A DNA stretch of 41,818 bases from Candidatus Gastranaerophilales bacterium (GTDB taxonomy: Bacteria; Cyanobacteriota; Vampirovibrionia; Gastranaerophilales; Gastranaerophilaceae), in contig CALVBP010000015.1 in assembly GCA_944325825.1 (NCBI GenBank), forward strand, positions 1 to 41,818, written 5' to 3'. The notes under the pieces were generated by a model. That model saw only the letters and a list, made by a program, of their open reading frames with translations, had not been told where the DNA came from and made no database searches. Below, one piece after another: positions 32,625-41,818 of this stretch (the first letter of the stretch is position 1; the number at the start of each line of letters is the position of its first letter). The position numbers and the translations under genes were made by a program.

Positions 32625-32670
32625 AAGATTAAAAATATATTTATACACCATTTTATGTAAATTTTTGCAT

Positions 32671-32701
32671 AAAAAGGCGCTGGATTTAATCCAGCGCCTT
32701 T
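32671..32701 (-). terminator. Rho-independent terminator of the rpoB-rpoC1-rpoC2 operon
   Basis: GGCGCTGGATT (32676-32686) pairs with AATCCAGCGCC (32688-32698). On the minus strand the GC-rich stem is followed by T5 (complement of 32671-32675), 15 bases past the rpoC2 stop codon. It is the strongest terminator in the window. Confidence 0.9.
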
Positions 32702-32716
32702 GATACTTTCTCTTAA

Positions 32717-35700
32717 TTATTCCTTATCTGCTTTTTCATCGCTTACAAGGAGTTCCGGTGCACCAAACATACCTTCAATTTCTTCTAATATTGCAGAAGG
32801 TTTCCTTGCCTGGTTTCTTTGAGCAGCTCTCTTTTGAGCCTCTCTATCACGCTCCTCACTTGCAAATGAAAGGTGATGGAATCCCGTACCTGCTGGTATA
32901 AGGCGACCAATAATAACGTTTTCTTTCAAACCTCTTAACAGGTCTTTCTTACCTTCTACCGCAGCCTCTGTAAGTATTCTTGTAGTTTCTTGGAACGATG
33001 CTGCTGAAATAAAGCTTTCTGTATTCAAAGAAGCCTTTGTAATACCTAAAAGAATATGTTCACAAGTTGCTTCATTTCCGCCGTGTTCTTTAACAGCATT
33101 ATTTTCGTTCTCAAAAGCTTGAACTTCAATAAGTTCGCCAGGAAGTAAATTCGTATCACCGGGATCAACAACACGAACTTTCTTGGTCATCTGACGTACA
33201 ATAATTTCAATATGCTTATCAGCAATTTCAACCCCTTGTGAGCGGTATACACGTTGTACTTCATCAACTAAATACTGTTGTGCTTCCTCAGGACCGCATA
33301 ATCTGATTACATCATGCGGGTTAAGCGGACCGCTTGTTAAAGGCTGACCTTTTTTAATTTTTTGCTTATTTTGAACAACTATACTTGCATCAATAGCAAA
33401 CTTAATCTCGGTTCTTGTACCTTCATCAGATACTAAGAAGAGTCTTGGAACATCATCTTCTATTACAATTTCAGCTGTTCCGTCATACTCTGCTAATATA
33501 GCACAGTCTTTCGGTTTCCTTGCTTCAAGAAGTTCTTCAACTCTCGGAAGACCTTGTACGATATCACCTGTTTTCTCTCTTTCAAATACAAGAGTTGCAA
33601 GCATATCACCTCTTAATACCAGAGAACCTTCTTCAACCTGTAACATAGTACCCGGACTAATCAAGTACGGACGACCGTTTCTAATTGTTACAGATTTTGG
33701 TGTTACATCTACTATCATTCCTGATACAGGAGTAGTTTCACCAGAAGATGCAACTTCTGAATCAAGTTTAATAAAATCGCCTTTTTTAACAGACGGCTTA
33801 GATTTCGTATTTATAACCGTTTCATAATTAGAACAATTAATCAGCAATCTTCTTGATTCAGAAACATCACCTTTAATTGAAGCGACACCATCATTTAATG
33901 CTAATACTTCAGTCTTAGCAACAGGTGTTTTAGGTTCTATTACCTGTCCGTTTTCAACAAGTAAAGCTGTTTGTAATGAACTGTTAAGTTTTGAATTACC
34001 TTCTAATTCACGGCGAACAATCAAAGTCTCAAGAACTACTATCTTAAGTTCACCTTTATTATCAAGCTCAACAAGACCTTTTAAGTGTGACAGGTAACCT
34101 TGCATTTGAAGTACCAAACTTGTTCTTGTTAAAGTTGCACCATCAAGATTTCTAACCCTTGCACCATCTTTATATTGCAATTGAGTTACAGGAACTATAT
34201 TAATCAGTTCATCTGTTGTATTAAATGCAATAGAAACATCTTTTTGCTCAATATGCATAGGTTGTACAGGTCTTACAAGAATTTGAATAGGCTTGTCTTC
34301 AAGAGATTCTTCATCCAAAGATAATGTTGTATCAATTTCTTCGTCTAAATCATCAATATCTAAGTCATCAAAATCCATTTCCATTATAGTAACTATTGAA
34401 GTTTCTTTCGCTTTAATGCCCTTAGCAATAGTTGTACCGGCTTCAACGACAGCACCTTCTTCAACCTTTAGTTCAGAAACATTTGATAATGTATGAACTT
34501 CACCAGGTCTAATTGTTACTTCATGAATAACTTCATTAAATTCTTTAAATTCTACTACACCGTCAATATGGCAGTATACGTCTTTTACGACCTCCGTACC
34601 TGCGGTAACGAAAGTTCCGTTTTCTACCATCTTAAGATTTGAGTCTTTATTAATTTGATGAACTTCTTCCGGTACAAATACGATTGTGCCTGGTTTTGTT
34701 ACAATCTGATTGTCATCAACTTCAACATCGACATATCTTATTTCACCTGATGATGTAACAGCACACTCATCATCGACGAGCTCGGCAATAATCATACCAT
34801 TTTCTACTGTTGTATCTACAGGAGCTTTGACAATATATTTTTCACCGGTTTTCTTAACTGTCCATAATTGTTCTTTCTTAGTTTGTTCAAATACAGCATT
34901 TGAAGGCATAAGAGATGCAATTACAATAGTTATTTCTTTACCGTGAACAATTTTATTAATTTTATTTTTACCGGATTTAACAACCTCAACTTCAAGGTCC
35001 TCAGCATATCTAACTTCACCGCCGTGTTCAGAAATCATCAGCGTTTCAGCCAATTTATCTCCTGATTTAACTTTCTGTTCGTCAGCTACAAGAACTTTTG
35101 AACCGCCTGGCAGGTTATAAACATCTCCGCCAATAATCCAAACAATACCGTTCTTGTTTGCCGTTCTTGAAATATTACCTTGTCTGTCTTTCTTTTCATC
35201 AGCGACAAAATCTTCAAAAAGAACTTCACCGGACATATCAGAGTTAATATCCTTGGTAGCTTTTTCGGTCAAACGGCCGGAATCATTTGCAGAAGGTTTA
35301 AATTCTGCAAGTTTATAATCTTTTTCAATTTTTTGTCCGTTTTCAAAGAAGATAGTTGCACCTGCAGGAATATGATATTTTTCTTTTTTCTTGCCGCTTG
35401 ATACTTCAATATCAGCTTCATAAATTGAAACTTTAACAATATCACCGTGACGTGTTCTTAACTCTCTTGTTTTAATATCAGAAGAAACCGTTCCTGCTGC
35501 ATTTGCGTGTATTTCTCTTGTTGCTTCTTTAACTCCGACAGCACCACCTGTGTGGAATGTTCTCATCGTAAGCTGAGTACCAGGTTCACCGATTGACTGA
35601 GCTGCAATAATACCAATTGCTTCACCAACATCAACAAGTTTTTGAGTTGTAAGAGCCCAACCGTAACATTTTTGGCAAACACCGTATTCAAGTCCGCAAG

Positions 35701-36622
35701 TTAAGCCTGAACGAACTTTTAATTCTTGCAGATTCAAATGTGCAATCTTCTTAATATCTTTTCTGTCCATTGTAGTATTTTTAGCTACTAACAATGTTTT
35801 ACCGTCTTCATCATAAATATCCTGAGCAACTGTTCTTCCTAATAATCTGTCAATAAGCGGAACGATTACGTTGTCACCATCGCAAATAGACTTCATATTA
35901 ATGCATTTATCAGTACCGCAGTCTGTATCTCTGATAATAACATCTTGAGCTACATCAACAAGACGTCTTGTCAAATATCCTGAGTCAGCAGTTTTAAGAG
36001 CTGTATCTACAAGACCTTTACGAGCACCGTATGAAGAAATGATGTATTCTGTTACAGAAAGACCTTCTTTGAAGTTTGAAGTAATAGGCATGTCAACAAT
36101 TTGACCTTGTGCGTCAGCCATCAAACCTCTCATACCAACCAACTGTGATACCTGTGACAAGTTACCTCTCGCTCCGGAGAATGCCATCATATAAACAGGA
36201 TTTAATTTGTCAAAGTTTTCAACGACCTGTTCTGTAAGTTTTGCAGTTGTTTCAGACCAGGTATCGATAACTTTTGTATATCTTTCAACTTCAGTGATTT
36301 CACCTTTAAGGTATCTGTTAGTTGATTTTTCAATTTCTGCTTCCGCTTCCTTAAGAAGTTCTTTTTTGGACTCAGGAACTGTAAGGTCAGCAATAGAAAT
36401 TGTTACACCTGATTTAGTTGCATATTTATACCCGAGGTTTTTCAAAGTATCTGCAAGTTCTGCAGTCTTTGCACCGCCAAACTCAAGATATATCTGTGCA
36501 AGAAGCTTATTCAAACCTTTTTTGTCCATTTGTTTATTAATGAACTCGGGTGTATGAGTTTTTGCATGTGTATAAGTGTTTTCCATCTTTATATATTCCT
36601 CAATTTCTTTTTCTCTATTCAT
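32717..36622 (-). CDS. rpoC2: RNA polymerase beta' subunit, C-terminal part (RpoC2)
   Basis: The 1301-residue downstream half of beta'. It begins where cyanobacterial RpoC2 begins ([15 protein letters not shown], then [33 protein letters not shown]). It holds [17 protein letters not shown] (about 141-157), the zinc cysteines C235, C309, C316 and C319, the bridge helix/trigger loop region [25 protein letters not shown] (about 337-360), and a C-terminal region resuming at [19 protein letters not shown] (1019). About 650 residues are inserted between. The ATG at 36622 is three bases after the rpoC1 stop; another in-frame ATG at 36586 has GAGG 11 bases upstream, so the exact start is uncertain. 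The C-terminus ends Glu/Lys-rich (SDEKADKE). Both parts are needed for an active enzyme. Confidence 0.96.
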   Translation of the reverse strand: MNREKEIEEYIKMENTYTHAKTHTPEFINKQMDKKGLNKLLAQIYLEFGGAKTAELADTLKNLGYKYATKSGVTISIADLTVPESKKELLKEAEAEIEKSTNRYLKGEITEVERYTKVIDTWSETTAKLTEQVVENFDKLNPVYMMAFSGARGNLSQVSQLVGMRGLMADAQGQIVDMPITSNFKEGLSVTEYIISSYGARKGLVDTALKTADSGYLTRRLVDVAQDVIIRDTDCGTDKCINMKSICDGDNVIVPLIDRLLGRTVAQDIYDEDGKTLLVAKNTTMDRKDIKKIAHLNLQELKVRSGLTCGLEYGVCQKCYGWALTTQKLVDVGEAIGIIAAQSIGEPGTQLTMRTFHTGGAVGVKEATREIHANAAGTVSSDIKTRELRTRHGDIVKVSIYEADIEVSSGKKKEKYHIPAGATIFFENGQKIEKDYKLAEFKPSANDSGRLTEKATKDINSDMSGEVLFEDFVADEKKDRQGNISRTANKNGIVWIIGGDVYNLPGGSKVLVADEQKVKSGDKLAETLMISEHGGEVRYAEDLEVEVVKSGKNKINKIVHGKEITIVIASLMPSNAVFEQTKKEQLWTVKKTGEKYIVKAPVDTTVENGMIIAELVDDECAVTSSGEIRYVDVEVDDNQIVTKPGTIVFVPEEVHQINKDSNLKMVENGTFVTAGTEVVKDVYCHIDGVVEFKEFNEVIHEVTIRPGEVHTLSNVSELKVEEGAVVEAGTTIAKGIKAKETSIVTIMEMDFDDLDIDDLDEEIDTTLSLDEESLEDKPIQILVRPVQPMHIEQKDVSIAFNTTDELINIVPVTQLQYKDGARVRNLDGATLTRTSLVLQMQGYLSHLKGLVELDNKGELKIVVLETLIVRRELEGNSKLNSSLQTALLVENGQVIEPKTPVAKTEVLALNDGVASIKGDVSESRRLLINCSNYETVINTKSKPSVKKGDFIKLDSEVASSGETTPVSGMIVDVTPKSVTIRNGRPYLISPGTMLQVEEGSLVLRGDMLATLVFEREKTGDIVQGLPRVEELLEARKPKDCAILAEYDGTAEIVIEDDVPRLFLVSDEGTRTEIKFAIDASIVVQNKQKIKKGQPLTSGPLNPHDVIRLCGPEEAQQYLVDEVQRVYRSQGVEIADKHIEIIVRQMTKKVRVVDPGDTNLLPGELIEVQAFENENNAVKEHGGNEATCEHILLGITKASLNTESFISAASFQETTRILTEAAVEGKKDLLRGLKENVIIGRLIPAGTGFHHLSFASEERDREAQKRAAQRNQARKPSAILEEIEGMFGAPELLVSDEKADKE
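33569..35515 (-). other. SI3-like insertion domain inside RpoC2
   Basis: Residues about 370-1018 interrupt beta' after the trigger loop, at the position of lineage-specific insertion SI3. It consists of repeated beta-hairpin modules of the sandwich-barrel hybrid type (for example [56 protein letters not shown]), with an acidic stretch [15 protein letters not shown] near residue 750. The length is close to the roughly 650 residues of cyanobacterial SI3 and far beyond the 190 or so of E. coli. Boundaries are by eye. Confidence 0.75.
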
Positions 36623-36625
36623 TAA

Positions 36626-38335
36626 TTAGGCTAGCGCTTTTCTAACAGCTTCATTGAATATGATTCTACCCACTGTAGTTTCTATTCTCTTACCTTTTTC
36701 ATCTCGCACTACAATTTTATCGTGAAGCGTTATAACTTTAGCTTCCAATGCGGCAATCGCATCTTCAAAGCTATAGAAATAGCCTTTCACTTCTTGTTCA
36801 GGGTCTTTCAATATCGTTAAATAGTAGAGACCGAGAACCATATCTTGTGAGTGAGTAATGATAGGTTTGCCGTTAGCCGGTGCAAGAATATTGTTAGTAG
36901 CTAACATAAGCATTCTTGCTTCAGTTTGAGCCTCAATTGAAAGTGGAACGTGAACAGCCATTTGGTCACCGTCAAAGTCAGCGTTGAATGCCGTACATAC
37001 CAGAGGGTGAAGTTGAATAGCTCTGCCTTCAACCAGCTTAGGTTCAAATGCCTGAATACCTAATCTGTGCAGGGTCGGAGCACGGTTCAATAATACAGGA
37101 TGTCCATCAATAATCTCTTCTAAGATATCCCAAACTTTAGCATCCGAGCGTTCAATCATTTTCTTAGCAGATTTAATGTTTTGAACATATCCTCTTTCAA
37201 TAAGTTTATTAACAACGAATGGTTTGAATAATTCAATTGCCATTTCTTTTGGTAAACCGCACTGGTTAAGTTTCAATGACGGACCTACAACAATAACAGA
37301 ACGACCTGAGTAATCAACACGCTTACCTAATAAGTTTTGACGGAAACGTCCTTGTTTACCTTCAATAATATTAGATAAAGATTTTAATGCTCTGTTATTA
37401 GGTCCAACAACAGTTCTTCCTCTTCTCCCGTTATCAATAAGAGCATCAACAGCTTCCTGAAGCATACGTTTTTCGTTTCTTACAATAATCTCAGGAGCTC
37501 CCATTTCCAGAAGTCTCTGCAGACGATTATTTCTGTTAATAACCCTTCTGTATAAGTCGTTCAAATCAGATGTTGCAAATCTGCCGCCGTCTAATTGAAC
37601 CATCGGTCTTAAATCAGGCGGTGTTACAGGTAGAACATCCATAATCATCCAGGTAGGATCTGTCTCAGAAGAGATTAATGAATCAAGAAGTCTTAACCTC
37701 TTAATTAATTTACCTTTTCTTTGTACAGATGTTACATGCCCGGCCAATTCAGAGCGGATTTCCTCAGCAAGATCTTTTACATTTATTTCACTTAACAGTT
37801 TCTTAATAGCTTCTGCACCAATGCCGACTTCAAGCTTTGATTCTTCATTTTCCATCATAAAGTCTTCGTACTCTTCTTCACTCAGAAGCTGGAGCTTTTT
37901 GAACGGACTATCGGCAGGATCTATTACAACATAGTTATTGAAATATATAACCTGTTCTAAATCCTTCAGTGTCATATCAAGAAGCAAACCAAGATAAGAA
38001 GGAATACCTTTTAAGAACCAGATATGAGAAACAGGAGCTGCAAGAGCAATGTGTCCCATTCTGTGACGTCTTACTTTAGAATCAGTAACCTCAACGCCGC
38101 ATCTTTCGCAGATAATACCTTTATGTCTTACTCTTTTATATTTACCGCAATAGCATTCCCAATCCTTTGTAGGACCAAAAATTCTTTCGCAGAACAAACC
38201 GTCTCTTTCCGGTTTTAAAGTTCTATAATTAATTGTTTCAGGTTTTGTAACCTCACCGTATGACCACTTCAAAATTCTTTCGGGTGAAGCGATGCTGATA
38301 CGTATATAATCAAAATAATCAATACTTGTAGACAA
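36626..38335 (-). CDS. rpoC1: RNA polymerase beta' subunit, N-terminal part (RpoC1, gamma)
   Basis: The 569-residue upstream half of beta'. It opens with [40 protein letters not shown], has the zinc-binding cysteines C61, C63, C76 and C79, the lid/rudder region, [16 protein letters not shown], and the catalytic metal loop [12 protein letters not shown] with D453, D455 and D457. It ends [18 protein letters not shown], the cyanobacterial RpoC1 end-point. It is somewhat shorter than the typical 620 or so residues of cyanobacterial RpoC1. The start is TTG at 38335 with a strong AAGGAG eight to nine bases upstream, an unusual start for a core gene. Confidence 0.97.
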   Translation of the reverse strand: MSTSIDYFDYIRISIASPERILKWSYGEVTKPETINYRTLKPERDGLFCERIFGPTKDWECYCGKYKRVRHKGIICERCGVEVTDSKVRRHRMGHIALAAPVSHIWFLKGIPSYLGLLLDMTLKDLEQVIYFNNYVVIDPADSPFKKLQLLSEEEYEDFMMENEESKLEVGIGAEAIKKLLSEINVKDLAEEIRSELAGHVTSVQRKGKLIKRLRLLDSLISSETDPTWMIMDVLPVTPPDLRPMVQLDGGRFATSDLNDLYRRVINRNNRLQRLLEMGAPEIIVRNEKRMLQEAVDALIDNGRRGRTVVGPNNRALKSLSNIIEGKQGRFRQNLLGKRVDYSGRSVIVVGPSLKLNQCGLPKEMAIELFKPFVVNKLIERGYVQNIKSAKKMIERSDAKVWDILEEIIDGHPVLLNRAPTLHRLGIQAFEPKLVEGRAIQLHPLVCTAFNADFDGDQMAVHVPLSIEAQTEARMLMLATNNILAPANGKPIITHSQDMVLGLYYLTILKDPEQEVKGYFYSFEDAIAALEAKVITLHDKIVVRDEKGKRIETTVGRIIFNEAVRKALA

Positions 38336-38347
38336 TTTTAATTCTCC

Positions 38348-41300
38348 TTATATTTCACCTAGTGTTGTAGAAGTTTCAAAGAAGTTTATATTTAACAACT
38401 CTGAATCAATATCTGATAAAGTTCTTTTTGGAGCTGATTTTCTTAAATCGTCCATATCACTCATCAAATCAACTTCAACACCATTTTTCTTCGCAACTGT
38501 AATATCAAGTCCGATACTTTGCAATTCTCTGACAAGTACCTTAAATGATTCCGGAATACCAGGTCTAGGGATATTATCACCCTTAACGATAGCTTCATAA
38601 GCTCTGTTTCTTCCGTTAACATCGTCTGACTTAATAGTTAACATTTCTTGAAGAGTATAAGCCGCACCATATGCTTCAAGTGCCCATACTTCCATTTCTC
38701 CGAATCTTTGTCCGCCAAACTGTGCTTTACCACCTAAAGGCTGTTGTGTAACAAGTGAGTAAGGTCCGGTTGAACGAGCATGAATTTTATCGTCAACCAG
38801 GTGGACAAGTTTCAGGATATAAGATAATCCGACTGCAATAGGTTCATCAAACGGTTCACCTGTTCTACCGTCAATTAGGTAGACTTTACCGTCATCTCTA
38901 ACCCAATCACAACCTGATTCTTTAATACCTCTTATGAGTTCTGCTTTTGTAGCAATTTCAGACTGATTATCACCATATCTTTCATCAAAAGCAGGTGCTT
39001 CATAGTGTTCTTTCGTAAGATATGCAGCCAAACCTAACAAGCATTCGTAAGTTTGACCAACGTTCATACGGGAAGGAACACCAAGAGGGTTCAATACTAT
39101 ATCAACAGGAGTTCCGTCAGGAAGGAACGGCATATCTTCTTTAGGAAGAATTCTTGAAACAATACCCTTGTTACCGTGACGTCCTGAAAGTTTGTCACCT
39201 ACTGATACTTTACGTTTTTGAGCTATATAAACTCTGATTACAGTATTAGCTCCAGGAGGAAGTTCATCACCTTTTTCTCTGTCGAATACTTTAACATCAA
39301 GTACTCTGCCGCCTTCACCGTGAGGAACTCTCAATGAGTTATCTTTCACATCTCTTGCTTTTTCAGCAAAGATTGCTCTCAAGAGTTTTTCTTCCGGCGG
39401 ATGTTCAGATTCTCCTTTCGGTGTAACTTTACCTACCAAGATATCATCAGCATAAACTCTTGCACCGATACGAACGATACCTCTTTCATCCAAATGTCTT
39501 AAAGCTTCTTCTGAAACATTAGGGATTTCTCTGGTAATTTCTTCCGGACCGAGTTTAGTCTGCCTTGCATCTATTTCTAATTTTTCAATGTGAACTGATG
39601 TAAAGATATCATCATGTACACATCTTTCAGATAACAGGATAGCATCTTCGAAGTTATATCCTTCCCAAGGCATATAAGCTACTAAAATATTTTTACCAAT
39701 TGAAAGTTCACCGCAGCTTGTCGATGCACCATCAGCAATTACATCTCCTGCTTTAACCTTATCACCTTCGTTAACAATTGGTTTCTGGTTAATACAAGTA
39801 TCCTGGTTAGAACGAACATACTTCATCAAAGTATGAAGGTGTTTATTACCATTTATATCTCTTATAACAATTTCTTCACCGACTACTCTTTCAACAACGC
39901 CGTCAACCTTAGCGCAAACAACCATACCGGAGTCTTTTGCCACTCTTCTTTCCATCCCAGTACCTACGACAGGTCTTTCGGTAATCAGAAGCGGTACTGA
40001 TTGACGCTGCATGTTTGAACCCATCAATGCTCGGTTAGCATCATCGTGCTCAATAAACGGAATCATTGATGTTGCAACAGATATAATCTGAATCGGGCAA
40101 ACACCGACATAGTCAACTTTTGAAGATTCGCACATTGTAAACTCTGATCTATAACGAACAGGGACTTGTGCAGCTTTAAATGTACCATCCGGATTCAATT
40201 GAACGTCAGCCGGAGCACAACGATAATTTTCATCTTCATCCGCTGTCATATAAACAACTTCGTCAGTAACCTTGCCGTCTTTAACAACGAAGAACGGTGA
40301 TTCAATAAATCCATAATCATTAACTCTTGCGTGAGTTGCTAATGAACCAATCAAACCTGCATTCGGGCCTTCCGGTGTTTCAATAGGACAAATACGTCCA
40401 TAGTGAGAAGGATGAATATCACGGACAGCAAAACCTGCCCTTTCTCTTTGTAAACCACCAGGTCCTAATGCTGAAATACGTCTTTTGTGAGTTAATTCAG
40501 CAAGCGGGTTAATCTGGTCCATGAATTGTGACAACTGAGAACTTCCAAAGAACTCTTTCAATGAAGCCACAAGAGGTTTTGTATTTAATAAATTCAATGG
40601 AGTTAATGTTTCAGAATCCTGAAGAGTCATTCTTTCTTTAACGATTCTTTCAATTCTTGAAAGACCAACTCTAAACTGGTTTTGAAGAAGTTCACCAACA
40701 GAACGGATTCTTCTGTTTCCTAAGTGGTCTATATCATCCAATGAACCTTCATCATAAGTTAAGTTAATTAAGTATTCTATTGAAGCTACAATATCCTGAA
40801 CAGTAAGAGTTCTTGTACTGTTAGGTATATTTAAGTTCAATTTTTTATTTAATTTATAACGTCCTACACGACCGATATCATATTTTTTATCATCAAAGAA
40901 TCTTGACTCAAGAATCTGACGTCCGCCTTGAGCAGAAGCCGGATCCCCCGGTCTTAATTTTTTATATAAATCAATTAATGCATCATCTGTAGTTTCTGTT
41001 GTATCTTTATCCAATGTTTTCTTTAAGAATTCAAAATGAGTAAACAAAGATTCCATTTCAGAAACAGTTATACCCATAGCTTTTAACAAGGTAGTAGCAA
41101 GGATTTTTCTGTTTTTATCAATCTTAACGTAAATAATATCGTTAGAATCTGTTTCTATTTTTAACCATGCTCCTCGGTTAGGAATCATTGTTGCATTGTA
41201 AAGTCTCTTACCGGTTGGAGAGATTTCTCTTTTGAAATAAACCCCCGGAGAACGAACGATTTGAGATACAATAACACGTTCCGCACCGTTAACAATAAAT

Positions 41301-41662
41301 GTACCTTTGTCGGTCATTGTAGGTATGTCACCAATGTATACTTCTTGTTCTTTAATTTCACCGCTGTCACGGTTAACGAGCCTTACCATTACACGAAGCT
41401 GCTTTGCATAAGTTGCATCGTGGATTCTGGCTTCTTCAACAGTATATTTTGCGTTATCAAACGTATAATTCGGCAAGAAATGGAGTTCTAATCTTCCTGT
41501 ATAATCTTTAACAGGGGAAAATGCAAGAAGCTCTTCTTTCAAACCTTCTTTTAAAAACCATTCAAATGATTTTTTTTGCACGTCAATTAAATCCGGTAAA
41601 TCATCCAAACGAGTATTAGGGATACCCATTGGAGTTACTCTTTTTGCATATTTTGTCGACAT
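38348..41662 (-). CDS. rpoB: RNA polymerase beta subunit
   Basis: A 1104-residue beta subunit, of typical length for short bacterial forms. N-terminal [31 protein letters not shown], the rifampicin-binding region [37 protein letters not shown] (no resistance substitution at the usual Asp, His or Ser positions), [23 protein letters not shown], and the C-terminal [47 protein letters not shown] and [24 protein letters not shown]. The ATG at 41662 has GAGGTGA six bases upstream. rpoC1 follows after 12 bases. Nothing before it in the window shows the usual rplJL neighbours, but the window ends 156 bases upstream. Confidence 0.98.
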   Translation of the reverse strand: MSTKYAKRVTPMGIPNTRLDDLPDLIDVQKKSFEWFLKEGLKEELLAFSPVKDYTGRLELHFLPNYTFDNAKYTVEEARIHDATYAKQLRVMVRLVNRDSGEIKEQEVYIGDIPTMTDKGTFIVNGAERVIVSQIVRSPGVYFKREISPTGKRLYNATMIPNRGAWLKIETDSNDIIYVKIDKNRKILATTLLKAMGITVSEMESLFTHFEFLKKTLDKDTTETTDDALIDLYKKLRPGDPASAQGGRQILESRFFDDKKYDIGRVGRYKLNKKLNLNIPNSTRTLTVQDIVASIEYLINLTYDEGSLDDIDHLGNRRIRSVGELLQNQFRVGLSRIERIVKERMTLQDSETLTPLNLLNTKPLVASLKEFFGSSQLSQFMDQINPLAELTHKRRISALGPGGLQRERAGFAVRDIHPSHYGRICPIETPEGPNAGLIGSLATHARVNDYGFIESPFFVVKDGKVTDEVVYMTADEDENYRCAPADVQLNPDGTFKAAQVPVRYRSEFTMCESSKVDYVGVCPIQIISVATSMIPFIEHDDANRALMGSNMQRQSVPLLITERPVVGTGMERRVAKDSGMVVCAKVDGVVERVVGEEIVIRDINGNKHLHTLMKYVRSNQDTCINQKPIVNEGDKVKAGDVIADGASTSCGELSIGKNILVAYMPWEGYNFEDAILLSERCVHDDIFTSVHIEKLEIDARQTKLGPEEITREIPNVSEEALRHLDERGIVRIGARVYADDILVGKVTPKGESEHPPEEKLLRAIFAEKARDVKDNSLRVPHGEGGRVLDVKVFDREKGDELPPGANTVIRVYIAQKRKVSVGDKLSGRHGNKGIVSRILPKEDMPFLPDGTPVDIVLNPLGVPSRMNVGQTYECLLGLAAYLTKEHYEAPAFDERYGDNQSEIATKAELIRGIKESGCDWVRDDGKVYLIDGRTGEPFDEPIAVGLSYILKLVHLVDDKIHARSTGPYSLVTQQPLGGKAQFGGQRFGEMEVWALEAYGAAYTLQEMLTIKSDDVNGRNRAYEAIVKGDNIPRPGIPESFKVLVRELQSIGLDITVAKKNGVEVDLMSDMDDLRKSAPKRTLSDIDSELLNINFFETSTTLGEI

Positions 41663-41770
41663 TAATTCACCTCATCTATTCTAATGATGTACGTACTATA
41701 TAAAAATTAGTTAATTATTCTACTTTATTTCGGACATAATTATCCCATGTACATGTTCTCATGTTCTACT

Positions 41771-41798
41771 ATCGTACAACATCAAAATAGCGAGTCAA
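41771..41798 (-). promoter_or_regulatory. Candidate promoter of rpoB
   Basis: On the minus strand TTGACT (complement of 41793-41798) is followed by 16 bases and TACGAT (41771-41776). This gives a leader of about 100 bases with a short palindrome CATGTACATG. A -35 five of six and a -10 four of six support it moderately; an rplL-proximal promoter outside the window is also possible. Confidence 0.4.
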
Positions 41799-41818
41799 GT
41801 TAACAAGGGTATAACTTA

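Larger units (their letters stand above)
32248..32661. repeat. MITE-like hairpin-rich element with 18-bp terminal inverted repeats
   Basis: TTTACATAAAATGGTGTA at 32248-32265 is the exact reverse complement of TACACCATTTTATGTAAA at 32644-32661. The 414 bases between and including them carry at least seven further inverted repeats, are visibly more GC-rich than the neighbourhood in the middle, and contain no convincing gene; the 124-residue frame that spans it is low complexity and mirrored by similar frames on the other strand. The left end also forms a palindrome (32241-32264). The element fills most of the 519-base gap between rpoC2 and the CooC-like gene. No transposase is present, so a non-autonomous or structured-repeat family is likely. 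Confidence 0.7.

Noticed and set aside
32258-32632. A 124-residue open frame across the hairpin element
   Set aside because: It is low complexity, has no ribosome binding site, follows the repeats, and similar frames exist on the opposite strand; the inverted repeats explain it better.
32717-38335. Frameshift breaking a single rpoC gene
   Set aside because: The junction has a proper stop, a new start three bases later, and coincides with the cyanobacterial split, so it is a true two-gene arrangement.
1-41818. CRISPR arrays, prophage or autonomous insertion sequences
   Set aside because: No regularly spaced direct repeats, phage structural genes, integrases or transposases were seen.

Overview
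The window looks like a low-GC chromosomal segment from a non-photosynthetic relative of Cyanobacteria, most likely Vampirovibrionia/Melainabacteria and probably Gastranaerophilales. This is inferred mainly from the RNA polymerase genes. rpoC is divided into rpoC1 and rpoC2 at the position used by cyanobacteria, and RpoC2 carries a cyanobacterial-sized insertion of about 650 residues after the trigger loop. No photosynthesis gene, CRISPR array, prophage or transposase gene is visible. Most of the content is housekeeping, mixed with several lineage-specific genes of unknown function.

Layout, left to right. 1-2080: a Met/Gln-rich orphan protein (minus strand) and a stand-alone OLD-type TOPRIM protein. 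2146-2218: tRNA-Lys(UUU). 2295-3877: dxr and a YbaK-type deacylase. 3874-6989 (minus): bioF, a CtpA-type S41 protease and a secreted HExxH protein. 7112-9782: a MnmC2-like tRNA methyltransferase overlapping a FAD oxidoreductase; both carry the same in-frame 26-bp repeat. 9800-18387: a long minus-strand run (degenerate histidine kinase, MalK-type ATPase, AsmA-like protein, PilZ-like protein, TPR protein, uridine kinase-like protein). 18511-23733 (plus): a DnaJ-like protein, gcvT-gcvH-gcvPA and a CNT nucleoside transporter. 23728-28729 (minus): a small helical protein, a DUF262-like protein with a winged-helix partner, then an SPOR protein, DUF366, queC and a HEAT-repeat protein. 28896-30599: orphan genes. 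30624-32197 (minus): a CooC-like ATPase overlapping folD. 32248-32661: a GC-richer, hairpin-packed, non-coding element with perfect 18-bp terminal inverted repeats. 32717-41662 (minus): rpoB-rpoC1-rpoC2.

Themes that connect genes. One-carbon metabolism: the glycine cleavage proteins and FolD share methylene-tetrahydrofolate. tRNA modification and quality control: the MnmC2-like protein, QueC and YbaK; tRNA-Lys(UUU) is itself a typical mnm5U34 substrate. Envelope: CtpA, AsmA-like, SPOR and the secreted HExxH protein.

The strongest candidates for something undescribed are: (1) the repeat inserted in the same frame into two adjacent protein genes; (2) the hairpin-rich element downstream of rpoC2; (3) the winged-helix/DUF262-like pair, whose normally invariant DGQQR motif reads DGLNR; (4) the methyltransferase/FAD-oxidoreductase pair as a possible replacement for bifunctional MnmC; and (5) a histidine kinase-like protein without its phospho-acceptor histidine and ATP-binding glycine motifs. 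All family assignments come from reading motifs by eye; no database search was run.
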